In this document: positions 54,824-63,670 of the stretch, piece by piece
Position numbering within the stretch: the first letter of the stretch is position 1
Layout of the letters: each line of letters opens with the position of its first letter
Origin: Arenibacter troitsensis
GTDB lineage: Bacteria > Bacteroidota > Bacteroidia > Flavobacteriales > Flavobacteriaceae
Length of the DNA stretch: 64,000 nt
Direction: 5' to 3'
Assembly: GCF_900177645.1 (NCBI RefSeq)
Contig: NZ_FXAO01000001.1
Span: forward strand, 1,075,820 to 1,139,819
The notes under the pieces: model-generated
The model's input: only the letters and a program-made list of their open reading frames with translations
Databases searched by the model: none
Told to the model about the DNA's origin: nothing
Made by a program: the position numbers and the translations under genes

Positions 54824-54985
54824 ATGAAAATTAAAACTCTATTTCTATTGAGCATATGTTTATGTATAATGACAGGTTGCAAAAAAGACAACATTATAGA
54901 ACTACCTATTAGTTATCACAAAGGATTCGGACCTTTCGAATCGTCTACAAGTGGTGCAAACCCATATATTTGGCAATGGTCTTGA
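54824..54985 (+). pseudogene. Truncated lipoprotein gene
   Basis: 53 codons: MKIKTLFLLSICLCIMTGCK is a clean lipoprotein signal, followed by KDNIIELPISYHKGFGPFES then STSGANPYIWQWS and a stop. The sequence after the stop has no continuation in any frame, so the gene lost its 3' part. It marks the right-hand edge of the island. Family not recognised. Confidence 0.55.
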
Positions 54986-55138
54986 GATGTCCGTTCATCC
55001 TGCGTCGTAGGGTCTTGTATTTTTCATAATCCTTTGCACTACTACAAAAAAACCAAGGTTTAATGATAAAAATAAGATTCCAATAGTATGGTGTTACGCC
55101 TGAATATGGTTAGATTTAAATAAAGTTTATTTCAATCT

Positions 55139-56077
55139 ATGAGACTACCACTATTGTTCGCTTTTTTTGTTTTATTGACGAGTTGTGCCGACCAATACCG
55201 CAAGTATAAAAATCCGCCGGAATATATTACAACCCCAGCTGCTTCAAATGCAGCTTATTTTGAAGCTTATGACGAGACTTTAAAATTATGGAGTGTTTCT
55301 TTTGAGGAATTGTATATTCCTACCACTAACGGAATTGCCCATGTTATTGTGAGTGGCCCTAAAAATACGGAACCAGTGGTATTGCTCCACGGAATGAATG
55401 CCAGTTCTACCATGTGGTATCCAAATATTGAATCGCTTACAAAAAACAATAGGGTGTTTGCGATCGACTTTATTTTGGAAGCAGGGAAATCTTATTTGTA
55501 CAATGATATTGAAAGTGTGGAAAAGGTTACCGAATGGTATAAGGAGGTTTTGTTTGCCCTGGAGTTGGATAGCTTTCATCTCATTGGTGCTTCCAGAGGG
55601 GGGTGGTTGGCGGTAAAGCTAGCATTGAACGATCAGAAAAAGATAAAAAGCTTAATATTGTTAAGTCCGGCACAAACCTTTACATGGATCAAACCTAGTA
55701 CGGATTTATTAAAAAATATCGTCAGGATATTTTCTTCAAAGGAAAAGCAAATGGAACAGAGCTTGGAAAGCATGTCCAGCAATGTGGCCAACATAAACGA
55801 TGCCTATCTTAAGCAATACAAACTAGGTACGGAATTGGAGTCTGAGAACAAATTTATAACCAGCATGCAACCTTTTTCCAATGACGAATTAAAATCGTTA
55901 CAAATGCCTGTTCTGGTGTTAATTGGGGACGACGATATGATCAATGAAAAAAGAACGGTGGCCATTGCCAATATGTTGCCGAAAGGTAAAGGTGAAGTAA
56001 TACAAAATGCGGGACATTTTTTATCCATTGATCAAGCGGAAACGGTGAATCAAAAAATGCTGGACTTTTTAAAATAA
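55139..56077 (+). CDS. Alpha/beta-hydrolase lipoprotein
   Basis: 312 residues; signal MRLPLLFAFFVLLTSCAD with lipobox Cys. VVLLHGMNASSTMWYPNIES is the oxyanion HG block; nucleophile elbow GASRGGW (Ser); acid Asp in VLVLIGDDDMINEK; His in IQNAGHFLSIDQAE. The triad is complete, so an active hydrolase is expected. Substrate class (ester, lactone, peptide) cannot be told. Codon use resembles the core genes more than the island, and no boundary repeat precedes it. Confidence 0.88.
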   Translation: MRLPLLFAFFVLLTSCADQYRKYKNPPEYITTPAASNAAYFEAYDETLKLWSVSFEELYIPTTNGIAHVIVSGPKNTEPVVLLHGMNASSTMWYPNIESLTKNNRVFAIDFILEAGKSYLYNDIESVEKVTEWYKEVLFALELDSFHLIGASRGGWLAVKLALNDQKKIKSLILLSPAQTFTWIKPSTDLLKNIVRIFSSKEKQMEQSLESMSSNVANINDAYLKQYKLGTELESENKFITSMQPFSNDELKSLQMPVLVLIGDDDMINEKRTVAIANMLPKGKGEVIQNAGHFLSIDQAETVNQKMLDFLK

Positions 56078-56157
56078 GGACCCTGTCCGTGTGTAGAGTG
56101 CGTTGCTTTTTGAACATGGGTTACCCTAGCAAAAAGGCAAAAGTGGGATATAGCAGA

Positions 56158-56304
56158 TTAAAACTGTTTCCTAGCCTTTTTATTTCTGCTGCTTCTGAAA
56201 TTCCTACTACCTTTTGTTAGGTAATGCACTACAACCAGCGCTACACTAATTATAGCCACAGGAATAAGTATCTCGTAAGCCTCCATTGGTAAATCCATAG
56301 TCAT
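56158..56304 (-). CDS. 48-residue single-pass membrane protein
   Basis: MTMDLPMEAYEILIPVAIIS then VALVVVHYLTKGSRNFRSSR and NKKARKQF. One hydrophobic helix (ILIPVAIISVALVVVHYL) with acidic residues before it and a strongly basic tail after it: N-out/C-in by the positive-inside rule. Composition and topology are those of a real small membrane protein, although it is short. Nested Met codons at residues 3 and 7 leave the start open. Function unknown. Confidence 0.5.
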   Translation of the reverse strand: MTMDLPMEAYEILIPVAIISVALVVVHYLTKGSRNFRSSRNKKARKQF

Positions 56305-56617
56305 AATATACAAAAAATATCTCAGTTATGGGCTTAGGGCCTTTTTTGAAATTAAAAATTGATAGACCAACTTTAACTGATTTTGGAACATGAACATAAC
56401 GCAAGAAAAACCTGCCTGAAGAACGACACCATAAATTCTCGACATTAGGGGTATTTAATTGTTGGCATCTATGGAGTTGCCTATAATTTATCACGTATCA
56501 GGATATGTGATAGTGAAAGAAGATGGTCAAGTTCTATGCTATTCTATTTACAATAGAAATGAATTTGAGGATTACTTACTTAATAACACCCAAATTGATA
56601 CAATTAATCAAAATCAC

Positions 56618-57526
56618 TCAAAACCTTTCAAAAACCAGCTCCTTGTTCACCATCATTCCGGCCGCCATGCCCATGTCCACGGCATTGGCAACGGTGCGCA
56701 AGCGCGATACATTATCGCCACAGGCATATATGCCGTTAACATTGGTTTGTAAATAGGCGTCGGATTTTAGGTAGCCTTCCTCGTTCAACTCGCACCCCAT
56801 GGCCGCTGGTATAGCGCTATGCTGTTCAAAGGCTGTTTTGGTATATATGGCGGTAACGGCAGCTTTGGAACCGTTTTTAAAGATGATGTTCTGCAGCTGT
56901 CCTTGTTGGTGCTCCAAACGTTCTATTTCAGTTTCCACTATGGTAATGTGATGCGCTGCAAGTTGGGCAGTTTGTTCCGTAGTAAGGGTAGATTTGCCAT
57001 TGGTGTAAATGGTTAACTGCTTGGTCCAATTGGAGATGAGTTTTCCAAATTCGAAGGCATACTCCCCATTGCCCAAAATACCTGTTCTTTCATTTTTTAC
57101 CTCATAGCCATGGCAATAGGGGCAATGCAACACGGAGATGCCCCAACATTCTGAAAATCCGTCCATATTGGGCATGATATCCTTAATGCCCGTGGCAAAA
57201 ATTAATTTATCCCCACTAAAAGTTTCACCAGAGTCTACTGTAATTTTAAACGCATTGTTGGTGCCGGAGCCATGAATGGCAAGTCCGTTAAAAAATTGCA
57301 CTGTAGGGTAGGCAGCTACTTGCTGTTTGGCCACAGAAGCTATCTCAGCAGGGGTTTTACCATCATTGGTAATGAAGTTATGGGAGTAGGGGGTTTGTCG
57401 GTTACAGGGCGCATGGCTATCTATGATCAAGACCTGTTGTAAGGCCCTTCCCAAAGCCATCCCGGCTGCGAGACCGGAATAGCTTCCTCCTATGATGATA
57501 ACGTCAAAATGTTGTTCCTTTTTCAT
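56618..57526 (-). CDS. Thioredoxin-reductase-like FAD/NAD(P) oxidoreductase
   Basis: 302 residues. FAD-binding GGSYSGLAAGMALGRALQQV near the start, second fold TGILGNGEYAFEFGKLISNW, redox pair CPYC in ISVLHCPYCHGYEVKNE, and C-terminal GIYACGDNVSRLRTVANAVD. The length (~300) and CxxC position fit low-molecular-weight thioredoxin reductases, but the missing neighbour trxA and the CPYC/histidine form match a flavobacterial subgroup of unknown partner. With the small membrane protein (26 bp upstream) and an AraC gene it makes a minus-strand set. Confidence 0.9.
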   Translation of the reverse strand: MKKEQHFDVIIIGGSYSGLAAGMALGRALQQVLIIDSHAPCNRQTPYSHNFITNDGKTPAEIASVAKQQVAAYPTVQFFNGLAIHGSGTNNAFKITVDSGETFSGDKLIFATGIKDIMPNMDGFSECWGISVLHCPYCHGYEVKNERTGILGNGEYAFEFGKLISNWTKQLTIYTNGKSTLTTEQTAQLAAHHITIVETEIERLEHQQGQLQNIIFKNGSKAAVTAIYTKTAFEQHSAIPAAMGCELNEEGYLKSDAYLQTNVNGIYACGDNVSRLRTVANAVDMGMAAGMMVNKELVFERF

Positions 57527-57551
57527 GGTTTCTTGTTTTAAAAATGGTGAT

Positions 57552-57770
57552 TTACTCGTTCTTTCTTTGCATTTTCTTCATTAAGGTATCTATAAAGGGC
57601 ACGCCTACAAATACGATCCATGGCACCAATACCAAGGTAAGTACCAAGGTTCTAAGGTAGAGGGGAAGGGTGGCCAATTGATTTCCAAAAAGGAAAAGAA
57701 AGGCCGTGATGGAAGGATAAATGGCCATCCATATCTTTAGGGAGGCCAAGAGTTTTACTTTTGTTTTCAT
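57552..57770 (-). CDS. Small two-helix membrane protein
   Basis: 72 residues from the ATG at 57770 (MKTKVKLLASLKIWMAIYPS). Two hydrophobic segments (about 14-30: MAIYPSITAFLFLFG; 38-58: LRTLVLTLVLVPWIVFVGV) and a basic C-terminus (MKKMQRKNE). An upstream ATG at 57824 in the same frame adds a Cys/Asn-rich stretch without features. Located 25 bp before the flavoprotein gene, so co-expressed with it. A membrane partner of the oxidoreductase is possible but unproven. Confidence 0.7.
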   Translation of the reverse strand: MKTKVKLLASLKIWMAIYPSITAFLFLFGNQLATLPLYLRTLVLTLVLVPWIVFVGVPFIDTLMKKMQRKNE

Positions 57771-57866
57771 GTTTATGTTGTTAATGCTACATTGGATTAT
57801 TTTCCGTTGTAAAAGTAATTTCAACTGCGAAATCCATAATAGGACAGAACTGAAGTTGAATGGTAC

Positions 57867-58727
57867 TTAACTAAAATTCTGTCGGTAAGCATTGGGCGAA
57901 TAACCCGTGTGTTTTTTAAAAAACCGGATAAAATAGGAGACATCCTCATAGCCTAAATGATAGGCAATCTGGCTCACTTGGTTCACGGTGGCCAATAAAT
58001 TTCTTTTGGCCTCCAGAATACAATATTCGTTTATGAGTTGTGAGGCATTTTTGTTTAATAATGCCTTGGTTATGGCATTGAGCTGATACACGCTAAGGTG
58101 CAATAAGTCCGCATATTGGGAAACTTGCTTGTATTTTGTAATATTCCCTTCCAACAGTTCCAAAAACTTCTCGAGTTTCTCCTGCTGATATGGGGTAAGG
58201 GTTTGGTCTGGATCGGGATCTTGCCGCTGCCTTAAAAGTTGTATAAACAAAATACTGAGATTGGCTTTGATGACCTCATGATATTCTTCCTGCTTACCGT
58301 TATATTCCAATAAAATGGATGATAATAAGGGATCCATTTTTTTAAAGAGATCGGCATTTAACGGATAGTGGTTCTGGTTGCCCACCTTGCGCAATAACTG
58401 TGGGGAAGATTTGTTATGGGAGAGGAAATATTCTGTTTTAAACTGAACCAAATAACCAGTGCTGCCATGTTTAAGGTGTAGTTTGTGCACCTGTCCAGGC
58501 CTTAATAAAAAGATGGAATAATGGCCGACTTTATAGGGGACAAAATCTATTTCATGTAGCCCATTAGCTTTTATAAGTATGAGCATTAGAAAAAAATCAT
58601 GTCGGTGTAGCTCCTCCATCAACTCCTTTCCGTCCAGGATGGCTTCGAGACTTCTAATACTAAAACTTCCCACTAAGGTTGGCTCTTGATTACTTTCGGG
58701 AAGTTGCCTTATGGGGATGTTTTGCAT
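57867..58727 (-). CDS. AraC-family transcriptional regulator
   Basis: 286 residues. Cupin-like N-terminus (RHDFFLMLILIKANGLHEID then FVPYKVGHYSIFLLRPGQVH) and C-terminal AraC domain (YADLLHLSVYQLNAITKALL, VSQIAYHLGYEDVSYFIRFF then KKHTGYSPNAYRQNF). It lies upstream of the small membrane protein and flavoprotein genes on the same strand and probably controls them in response to a small ligand or redox signal. Confidence 0.9.
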   Translation of the reverse strand: MQNIPIRQLPESNQEPTLVGSFSIRSLEAILDGKELMEELHRHDFFLMLILIKANGLHEIDFVPYKVGHYSIFLLRPGQVHKLHLKHGSTGYLVQFKTEYFLSHNKSSPQLLRKVGNQNHYPLNADLFKKMDPLLSSILLEYNGKQEEYHEVIKANLSILFIQLLRQRQDPDPDQTLTPYQQEKLEKFLELLEGNITKYKQVSQYADLLHLSVYQLNAITKALLNKNASQLINEYCILEAKRNLLATVNQVSQIAYHLGYEDVSYFIRFFKKHTGYSPNAYRQNFS

Positions 58728-59164
58728 TGCATTTAAGTGTTATTGACCATGAAGTTATATACCTAGGGGAAATGCTATTTGCTCATATAAAATTAAGTGA
58801 AACTCTTTAATTCTTCCTATTTTTTAGGATAAATGCAGCTAGACTTTTTTTTAAAAAAACCATTCCTTTTGTAGTGCTTGCCCAAAGGCATTTCGTACTC
58901 TTTTAACAAAAAATTAACGCGTTGGAAAAACACATTTAATATTGTTTCAATACGTTTGATAGCGGGGCCTTGGAGCCGTTTAAAAATGATAATATTCCAT
59001 CTTAAAATGAGAACTTAAACGAAAGTGGGGGCCACATAGGTTGAAAATGTACCTCCATAGCGTTGTCTCTCTTTTAAATTTTATGGTATGGAGGAAGTTT
59101 GGAAAAATGGAAATTATATTAACCATTGGCAATGATTTTTAATACGAAGGGGAATCTACAGTAC
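58728..59164. promoter_or_regulatory. Divergent intergenic region with inverted repeat CCTCCATA/TATGGAGG
   Basis: About 440 bp between the AraC gene and the TPR gene. An 8-bp perfect inverted repeat lies at 59052-59059 and 59087-59094 with a 27-nt spacer, about 70 bp before the TPR start. It could be an operator or leader hairpin. No gene. Confidence 0.45.
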
Positions 59165-60001
59165 ATGATGAAAAGAACGCTACTAATATTGCTGTTTTTG
59201 TCCTTGTCCATGCCCATGTTTGCCCATGGGGATTTGAGTATGCGGATAGCGGAAAAAACGGTAGCCATATCCGAAGATCCCAACAATTCTGTACTGTACT
59301 TTGAAAGAGGACTCTTGTACCAACAGCACATGGAATACGACTCTGCCCTGGAAGATTACCATAAATCCCAATCCTTGGGAAATACAACCAAAGAACTATA
59401 TTATCAAATTGCCGAGGTTCACTTTTTAACCGCAGCGCACACCGAGGCCCTACAAAGTATAGCCGCCTATTTGGAATTGAATAGCAGGGATCTAAGCGCT
59501 AAAAAACTGCAGGCCCAAATATTGTTCCAGCTTCAATCCTATAAAAAATCCTTGGAGGGGTACAGCTATGTTATCCATCATATGAAGGACATTCGGCCCG
59601 AGGATGTGTTGGAATACTGCAACATCATACTGGCCGAAAACAACAAAAACTATAAGGGGGCTTTGGAGGCCATCCAATATGGACTGGACCAACTTGGTCC
59701 GCACACCATATCGCTCCAACTTAAAAAATTGGACTACCTAAAAGAGTCGGGACAAACCGAAAGAGTCTTGGAACAATACAATTATTTTATCCTGGAATAC
59801 AACAGAAACGAATTCTGGTATTATAAAAAGGCCAGGTATTTGGCGGAAATAAATAGACCACATGAGGCCTTTATATCCTTAAAACTGGCTACGGTTGCCA
59901 TTGAGCAATTGGATACCAAGTTTAAAAATATGAGTCCCGTAATACAATTAAAAGAACAAATAAAAAGCTTGGAAAGCTCCATTAACAACCAAAAATCATG
60001 A
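59165..60001 (+). CDS. Periplasmic TPR-repeat protein
   Basis: 278 residues from MMKRTLLILLFLSLSMPMFA then HG, a signal peptide (the next Met, 59168, is equally possible). TPR-like pairs: NSVLYFERGLLYQQHMEYDS then ALEDYHKS, KELYYQIAEVHFLTAAHTEA, KKLQAQILFQLQSYKKSLEG. The last four bases overlap the phosphatase start (ATGA), so the genes are translationally coupled. It likely binds a partner related to the phosphatase or peroxidase downstream. Confidence 0.85.
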   Translation: MMKRTLLILLFLSLSMPMFAHGDLSMRIAEKTVAISEDPNNSVLYFERGLLYQQHMEYDSALEDYHKSQSLGNTTKELYYQIAEVHFLTAAHTEALQSIAAYLELNSRDLSAKKLQAQILFQLQSYKKSLEGYSYVIHHMKDIRPEDVLEYCNIILAENNKNYKGALEAIQYGLDQLGPHTISLQLKKLDYLKESGQTERVLEQYNYFILEYNRNEFWYYKKARYLAEINRPHEAFISLKLATVAIEQLDTKFKNMSPVIQLKEQIKSLESSINNQKS

Positions 60002-61668
60002 TCAAAAAAAGTACCTTTTTACTAGCTGCCCTATATTCGGTGGTTTCAATTGCCCAAACCTCCCATGTAGACCTTCCCAATGTAAGTGCTGTTGCGGTAA
60101 CCAACGCTGTAGGTCTTCCACAGCATTCCGCTGCGGTAAATGTAGTAAGGGGTCCTTATTTACAGAGTGGCACCCCAACCTCTGTGGTGGTAAAATGGAG
60201 AACGGATATAGCAACCCAATCCGTGGTACATTACGGAAAATCATTAAAATCGTTATCCAAGAAAGCAAGCAACTCGGCCTTGACCACGGAACATGAGGTT
60301 AGCCTTTCCGGTCTAAGCCCCAACACCAAATATTATTTCAATATTGGTAATAAAGCAGGAGTGCTGTCCGAAAGTGCTTCTGGTGATATGTACATCATAA
60401 CAGCCCCTAAAGCAGGTACCAAACAATTTGTGCGGGCATGGATTCTGGGTGATGCCGGTACGGCCAATAATAACCAACGAAACGTACGGGATGCCTATTA
60501 CGATTATGTGGACGCTGCTCCCAAAAATACGGGTAAGACCGATATGATGTTGTTCTTAGGGGATAACGCTTATGGCAGTGGTACGGATGAGCAATATCAA
60601 AATGCCCTGTTCGATATTTATGACGATATGTTGAAAAAATCCGTGGCATGGTCCTGCTTGGGAAACCACGATGGGAAGTCGGCCGATTCAGCTACACAAT
60701 CCGGTCCCTACTATGATATATTTACCTTCCCAACTGCTGCCCAGGCTGGAGGTACAGCCTCGGGAACAGAGGCCTATTATTCCTTTGATTATGCCAACAT
60801 CCATTTTATCATATTGGATTCCCATCATACGAGTCGCGAAGTTGGGGGCGCCATGTACAACTGGACCTTGGCCGATATACAGAACACCAAACAGGATTGG
60901 ATAGTGACCTTGTTTCATCATCCGGTATACACCAAAGGGTCTCATGACTCGGATACCGAAGACCGACTTATAGAAATGCGGGAAAACTTTATGCCCATGA
61001 TGGAGGCCAACGGAGTGGACCTTATCTTAAACGGGCATAGCCACTCTTATGAGCGCTCCTACTTCTTGAACGGACATTATGGCTTTGCCAATACCTTTAA
61101 CCCGGCTGAAATTTCGAAGGGTGGTCATACCGTAGGATCCAATGGCTATGGGGACGGAAAAGTGGATAGCAATGGCGCCTACCAAAAAGCCAGTGCGGCT
61201 GCGGAGGGTGCTGTGTATATTACTACGGGCTCTGCTGGTAAAATATCTGGGGGCGACCTAAATCACCAGGCCATGTCCGTATCCTTGAATCAACTGGGCT
61301 CCTGTGTTATGGAAGTGGAAGATGACGGTAGGGGAGGACAGAACCTGACCGTAAAATTTATTAGGGAAAATGATGACATTGAGGATTATTTCACCATCAA
61401 CAAATCAGGGGTGTCGTTGAAGTCGGATGGCATTGCTTCTGGACATAAAAGTGATGGGTTAATGTATGATGCCGACAAGAATGTGGTAAAGCTTACGGTA
61501 GATAAGAATGACAAGCTTAAGAAAGTCAAATTCTATAACAACATTGGGAAATTGGTGAAGAAAACCAGTAAGAAAACCATCAATGTGGGCAAGCTGCCAA
61601 AAGGCATGTATGTAATTGAAGTCATTACAAGCAAAAGGGCGTATACCGAGTCGATTACCATAGAATAG
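59998..61668 (+). CDS. Purple-acid-phosphatase-like metallophosphoesterase with T9SS sorting domain
   Basis: 556 residues, signal MIKKSTFLLAALYSVVSIAQ. An N-terminal fibronectin-like domain (about 45-130: GPYLQSGTPTSVVVKWRTDI) precedes the catalytic part, with metal motifs GDAG, GDNAYGSG, CLGNHDGK, FHHPVYTKGSHD and NGHSHSYERSY: the five PAP blocks. The last 75 residues (KVKFYNNIGKLVKKTSKKTI then NVGKLPKGMYVIEVITSK) are a type IX secretion sorting domain, so the enzyme is released or anchored at the surface. It frees phosphate from esters outside the cell. Coupled to the TPR gene. Confidence 0.92.
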   Translation: MIKKSTFLLAALYSVVSIAQTSHVDLPNVSAVAVTNAVGLPQHSAAVNVVRGPYLQSGTPTSVVVKWRTDIATQSVVHYGKSLKSLSKKASNSALTTEHEVSLSGLSPNTKYYFNIGNKAGVLSESASGDMYIITAPKAGTKQFVRAWILGDAGTANNNQRNVRDAYYDYVDAAPKNTGKTDMMLFLGDNAYGSGTDEQYQNALFDIYDDMLKKSVAWSCLGNHDGKSADSATQSGPYYDIFTFPTAAQAGGTASGTEAYYSFDYANIHFIILDSHHTSREVGGAMYNWTLADIQNTKQDWIVTLFHHPVYTKGSHDSDTEDRLIEMRENFMPMMEANGVDLILNGHSHSYERSYFLNGHYGFANTFNPAEISKGGHTVGSNGYGDGKVDSNGAYQKASAAAEGAVYITTGSAGKISGGDLNHQAMSVSLNQLGSCVMEVEDDGRGGQNLTVKFIRENDDIEDYFTINKSGVSLKSDGIASGHKSDGLMYDADKNVVKLTVDKNDKLKKVKFYNNIGKLVKKTSKKTINVGKLPKGMYVIEVITSKRAYTESITIE

Positions 61669-61783
61669 TTGGGCCAAAAGGGTTATATTTAAATGACCTT
61701 TCCATAGTAAGCCTTTATATGGATTTTAAGCAAGGCCAGATGTATTAAAAAGCCCAGATAATGGTAAAAGGCGGTCGTTGAAA

Positions 61784-63670
61784 ATGAGGAAGACAAGCAT
61801 TTTATTGGGGACTTTTTTTATTTGCCTGCTGATGTTGTCCGGGGCGCAAATGGCCATTCCGTACCAAAAGGATATTGTTCCGGAAAAGGTAGCAGCACTA
61901 TATACGGCCAATTTTATCAAGTTTCAAAATGAAGTCGATGCATTGGCCACCCTTGTCAATAAGGCAAGTTCTGTGAACGAATGGGAGGGGCTGAAAAGTC
62001 AGGTTGAAAAAACCAGGTTGGTCTATAAGGAGATCGAGTTTATTTTTGATTATTACCAAACCTTCTACAATGGCACGTATATCAATGGTGCCCCTTTGCC
62101 CAAGGTAAGCGAGTATTTTGAAGCAGAGAAAGTGATTCCACCTGGTGGCTTACAGGCATTGGATGAAGCAGTTTATGATTCAGTTTCCAACGAAAATTTG
62201 CAGCACATTAAAGTATTGGCCAACGGACTCAAAGAGAGGGTAGATTTTATAGCGAATATACATTTACCGGTACATTTAAAGTCGAGCCAAATTATTGAAT
62301 GCATCCGCTCTGGCATCGTTAGGATCTTTACCCTGGGACTAACAGGTTATGATACTCCAGGATCTGTAAACGGGTTGAAAGAAAGTGTAGTGAGCTGGCA
62401 AAGTATGGAAACCACATTTCTATATTTTGAAGTAGGGATGGCCCCTGAAGCCAAGAACGAATTTGAAGCCATCAAAAAACACTTTACCAAGGGAAAGAAC
62501 ATATTAAAAGCCAATACCCATTTTAATGATTTTGATAGGTTGGCCTTTTTAAAGGAGGTGGTCAACCCCTTGTATGCAGCCTTGTCGGAATTTCAAAATG
62601 CCAACAAGATTATGCTGGAGCCCTATAAAAAGCATGCCCAAAACTATAAGGCCGAGAATCTTTTCGACAAAGATTTTCTCAATACGGATTTTTATTCGGA
62701 ACTGGTGTACCTGCCTTTGTACAATCCCAAGACCATTGCCTTGGGGAAACTGTTGTTCGGGGATCCCCAGCTTTCCAAGGACAATGTCATGTCCTGTGCC
62801 AGCTGCCATAATCCCAACAAGGGTTTTTCGGATGGCTTGCCCAAAAGTGTCTCCAATCAAAAAGGGGTTTTTACTGATAGGAATGCCCCCACATTGATGG
62901 ATGCGGGCTATTCCGCACGCTATTTTTGGGACATGCGCGCATTGGATCTTGAAAAACAAGTGATACACGTTATAGATAACGATCTGGAGTTCAATACCGA
63001 TTTTGATGCGATTGTTGCTAAACTCAATAAAAGTGAACGTTACAACAAACTGTTTAAAGAGGCTTATGGCGGTATTGCCAAAGAGGATATCAATCAGCGT
63101 TCCATAAGCAATGCCATTGCGGCCTATGTAAACTCTTTAAAATCCTTCAATAGTCCGTTCGATAAATATGTGCGCAATGAAACCAAGGAGTATCCCGAGA
63201 ATGCCAAACGCGGATTTAATCTGTTTATGGGGAAAGCGGCTTGTGGAAGTTGTCATTTTGCACCGGTCTTCAATGGTACCGTTCCTCCTTTTTATCTGGA
63301 ATCGGAATCGGAGGTGTTGGGCATTACCCAGGGTTTTGATTCCATTGCCCCTAAGTTGGATACGGATTTGGGGCGAATGGGCAATGGTCTAAAAATGGAC
63401 AAGCATCCTTTTCTGAAAAATTCGTTCAAAACGGTTACGGTCAGAAATATAGCCTTGACAGCACCCTATATGCATAACGGTTTATTTGTTACCCTGGAAG
63501 ATGTTTTGGCGTTCTACAACTTGGGTGGAGGCGCCGGAATGGGCTTGGAGGTGGAAAACCAAACCTTGCCAGATACGCCTTTGGAATTGTCCCAGCAGGA
63601 AATGGAGGATATTATTGCCTTTATGGAAACGCTTACGGATGTATCCGAATATGGGGATGGTGGGGAATAA
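61784..63670 (+). CDS. Diheme cytochrome c peroxidase (MauG/CcpA family) with extra N-terminal domain
   Basis: 628 residues from the ATG at 61784; a TTG two codons upstream is in frame but less likely. Signal MRKTSILLGTFFICLLMLSG then AQ. Two haem motifs, CASCH at C338-H342 and CGSCH at C487-H491, with NKGFSDGLPKSVSNQKGVFT then DRNAPTL and GRMGNGLKMDKHPFLKNSFK then TVTVRNIALTAPYMHNG, define the diheme peroxidase/MauG family. Residues about 25-300 are an all-helical extra domain (imelysin-like by look). It reduces peroxide or oxidises a partner in the periplasm. The phosphatase stop is 115 bp upstream, so linkage in one operon is uncertain. Confidence 0.92.
   Translation: MRKTSILLGTFFICLLMLSGAQMAIPYQKDIVPEKVAALYTANFIKFQNEVDALATLVNKASSVNEWEGLKSQVEKTRLVYKEIEFIFDYYQTFYNGTYINGAPLPKVSEYFEAEKVIPPGGLQALDEAVYDSVSNENLQHIKVLANGLKERVDFIANIHLPVHLKSSQIIECIRSGIVRIFTLGLTGYDTPGSVNGLKESVVSWQSMETTFLYFEVGMAPEAKNEFEAIKKHFTKGKNILKANTHFNDFDRLAFLKEVVNPLYAALSEFQNANKIMLEPYKKHAQNYKAENLFDKDFLNTDFYSELVYLPLYNPKTIALGKLLFGDPQLSKDNVMSCASCHNPNKGFSDGLPKSVSNQKGVFTDRNAPTLMDAGYSARYFWDMRALDLEKQVIHVIDNDLEFNTDFDAIVAKLNKSERYNKLFKEAYGGIAKEDINQRSISNAIAAYVNSLKSFNSPFDKYVRNETKEYPENAKRGFNLFMGKAACGSCHFAPVFNGTVPPFYLESESEVLGITQGFDSIAPKLDTDLGRMGNGLKMDKHPFLKNSFKTVTVRNIALTAPYMHNGLFVTLEDVLAFYNLGGGAGMGLEVENQTLPDTPLELSQQEMEDIIAFMETLTDVSEYGDGGE

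Noticed and set aside
46541..55000. A classical integron
   Set aside because: No integron integrase, no attI and no standard attC core (RYYYAAC ... GTTRRRY) in register could be shown; only the layout is cassette-like.
56471..56752. Plus-strand frame starting MELPIIYHVSGYVIVKEDGQ, followed by other coding-like residues
   Set aside because: The first 50 codons look protein-like, but the frame then runs antisense into the 3' end of the flavoprotein gene with no proper stop; at best a truncated fragment, so not called.
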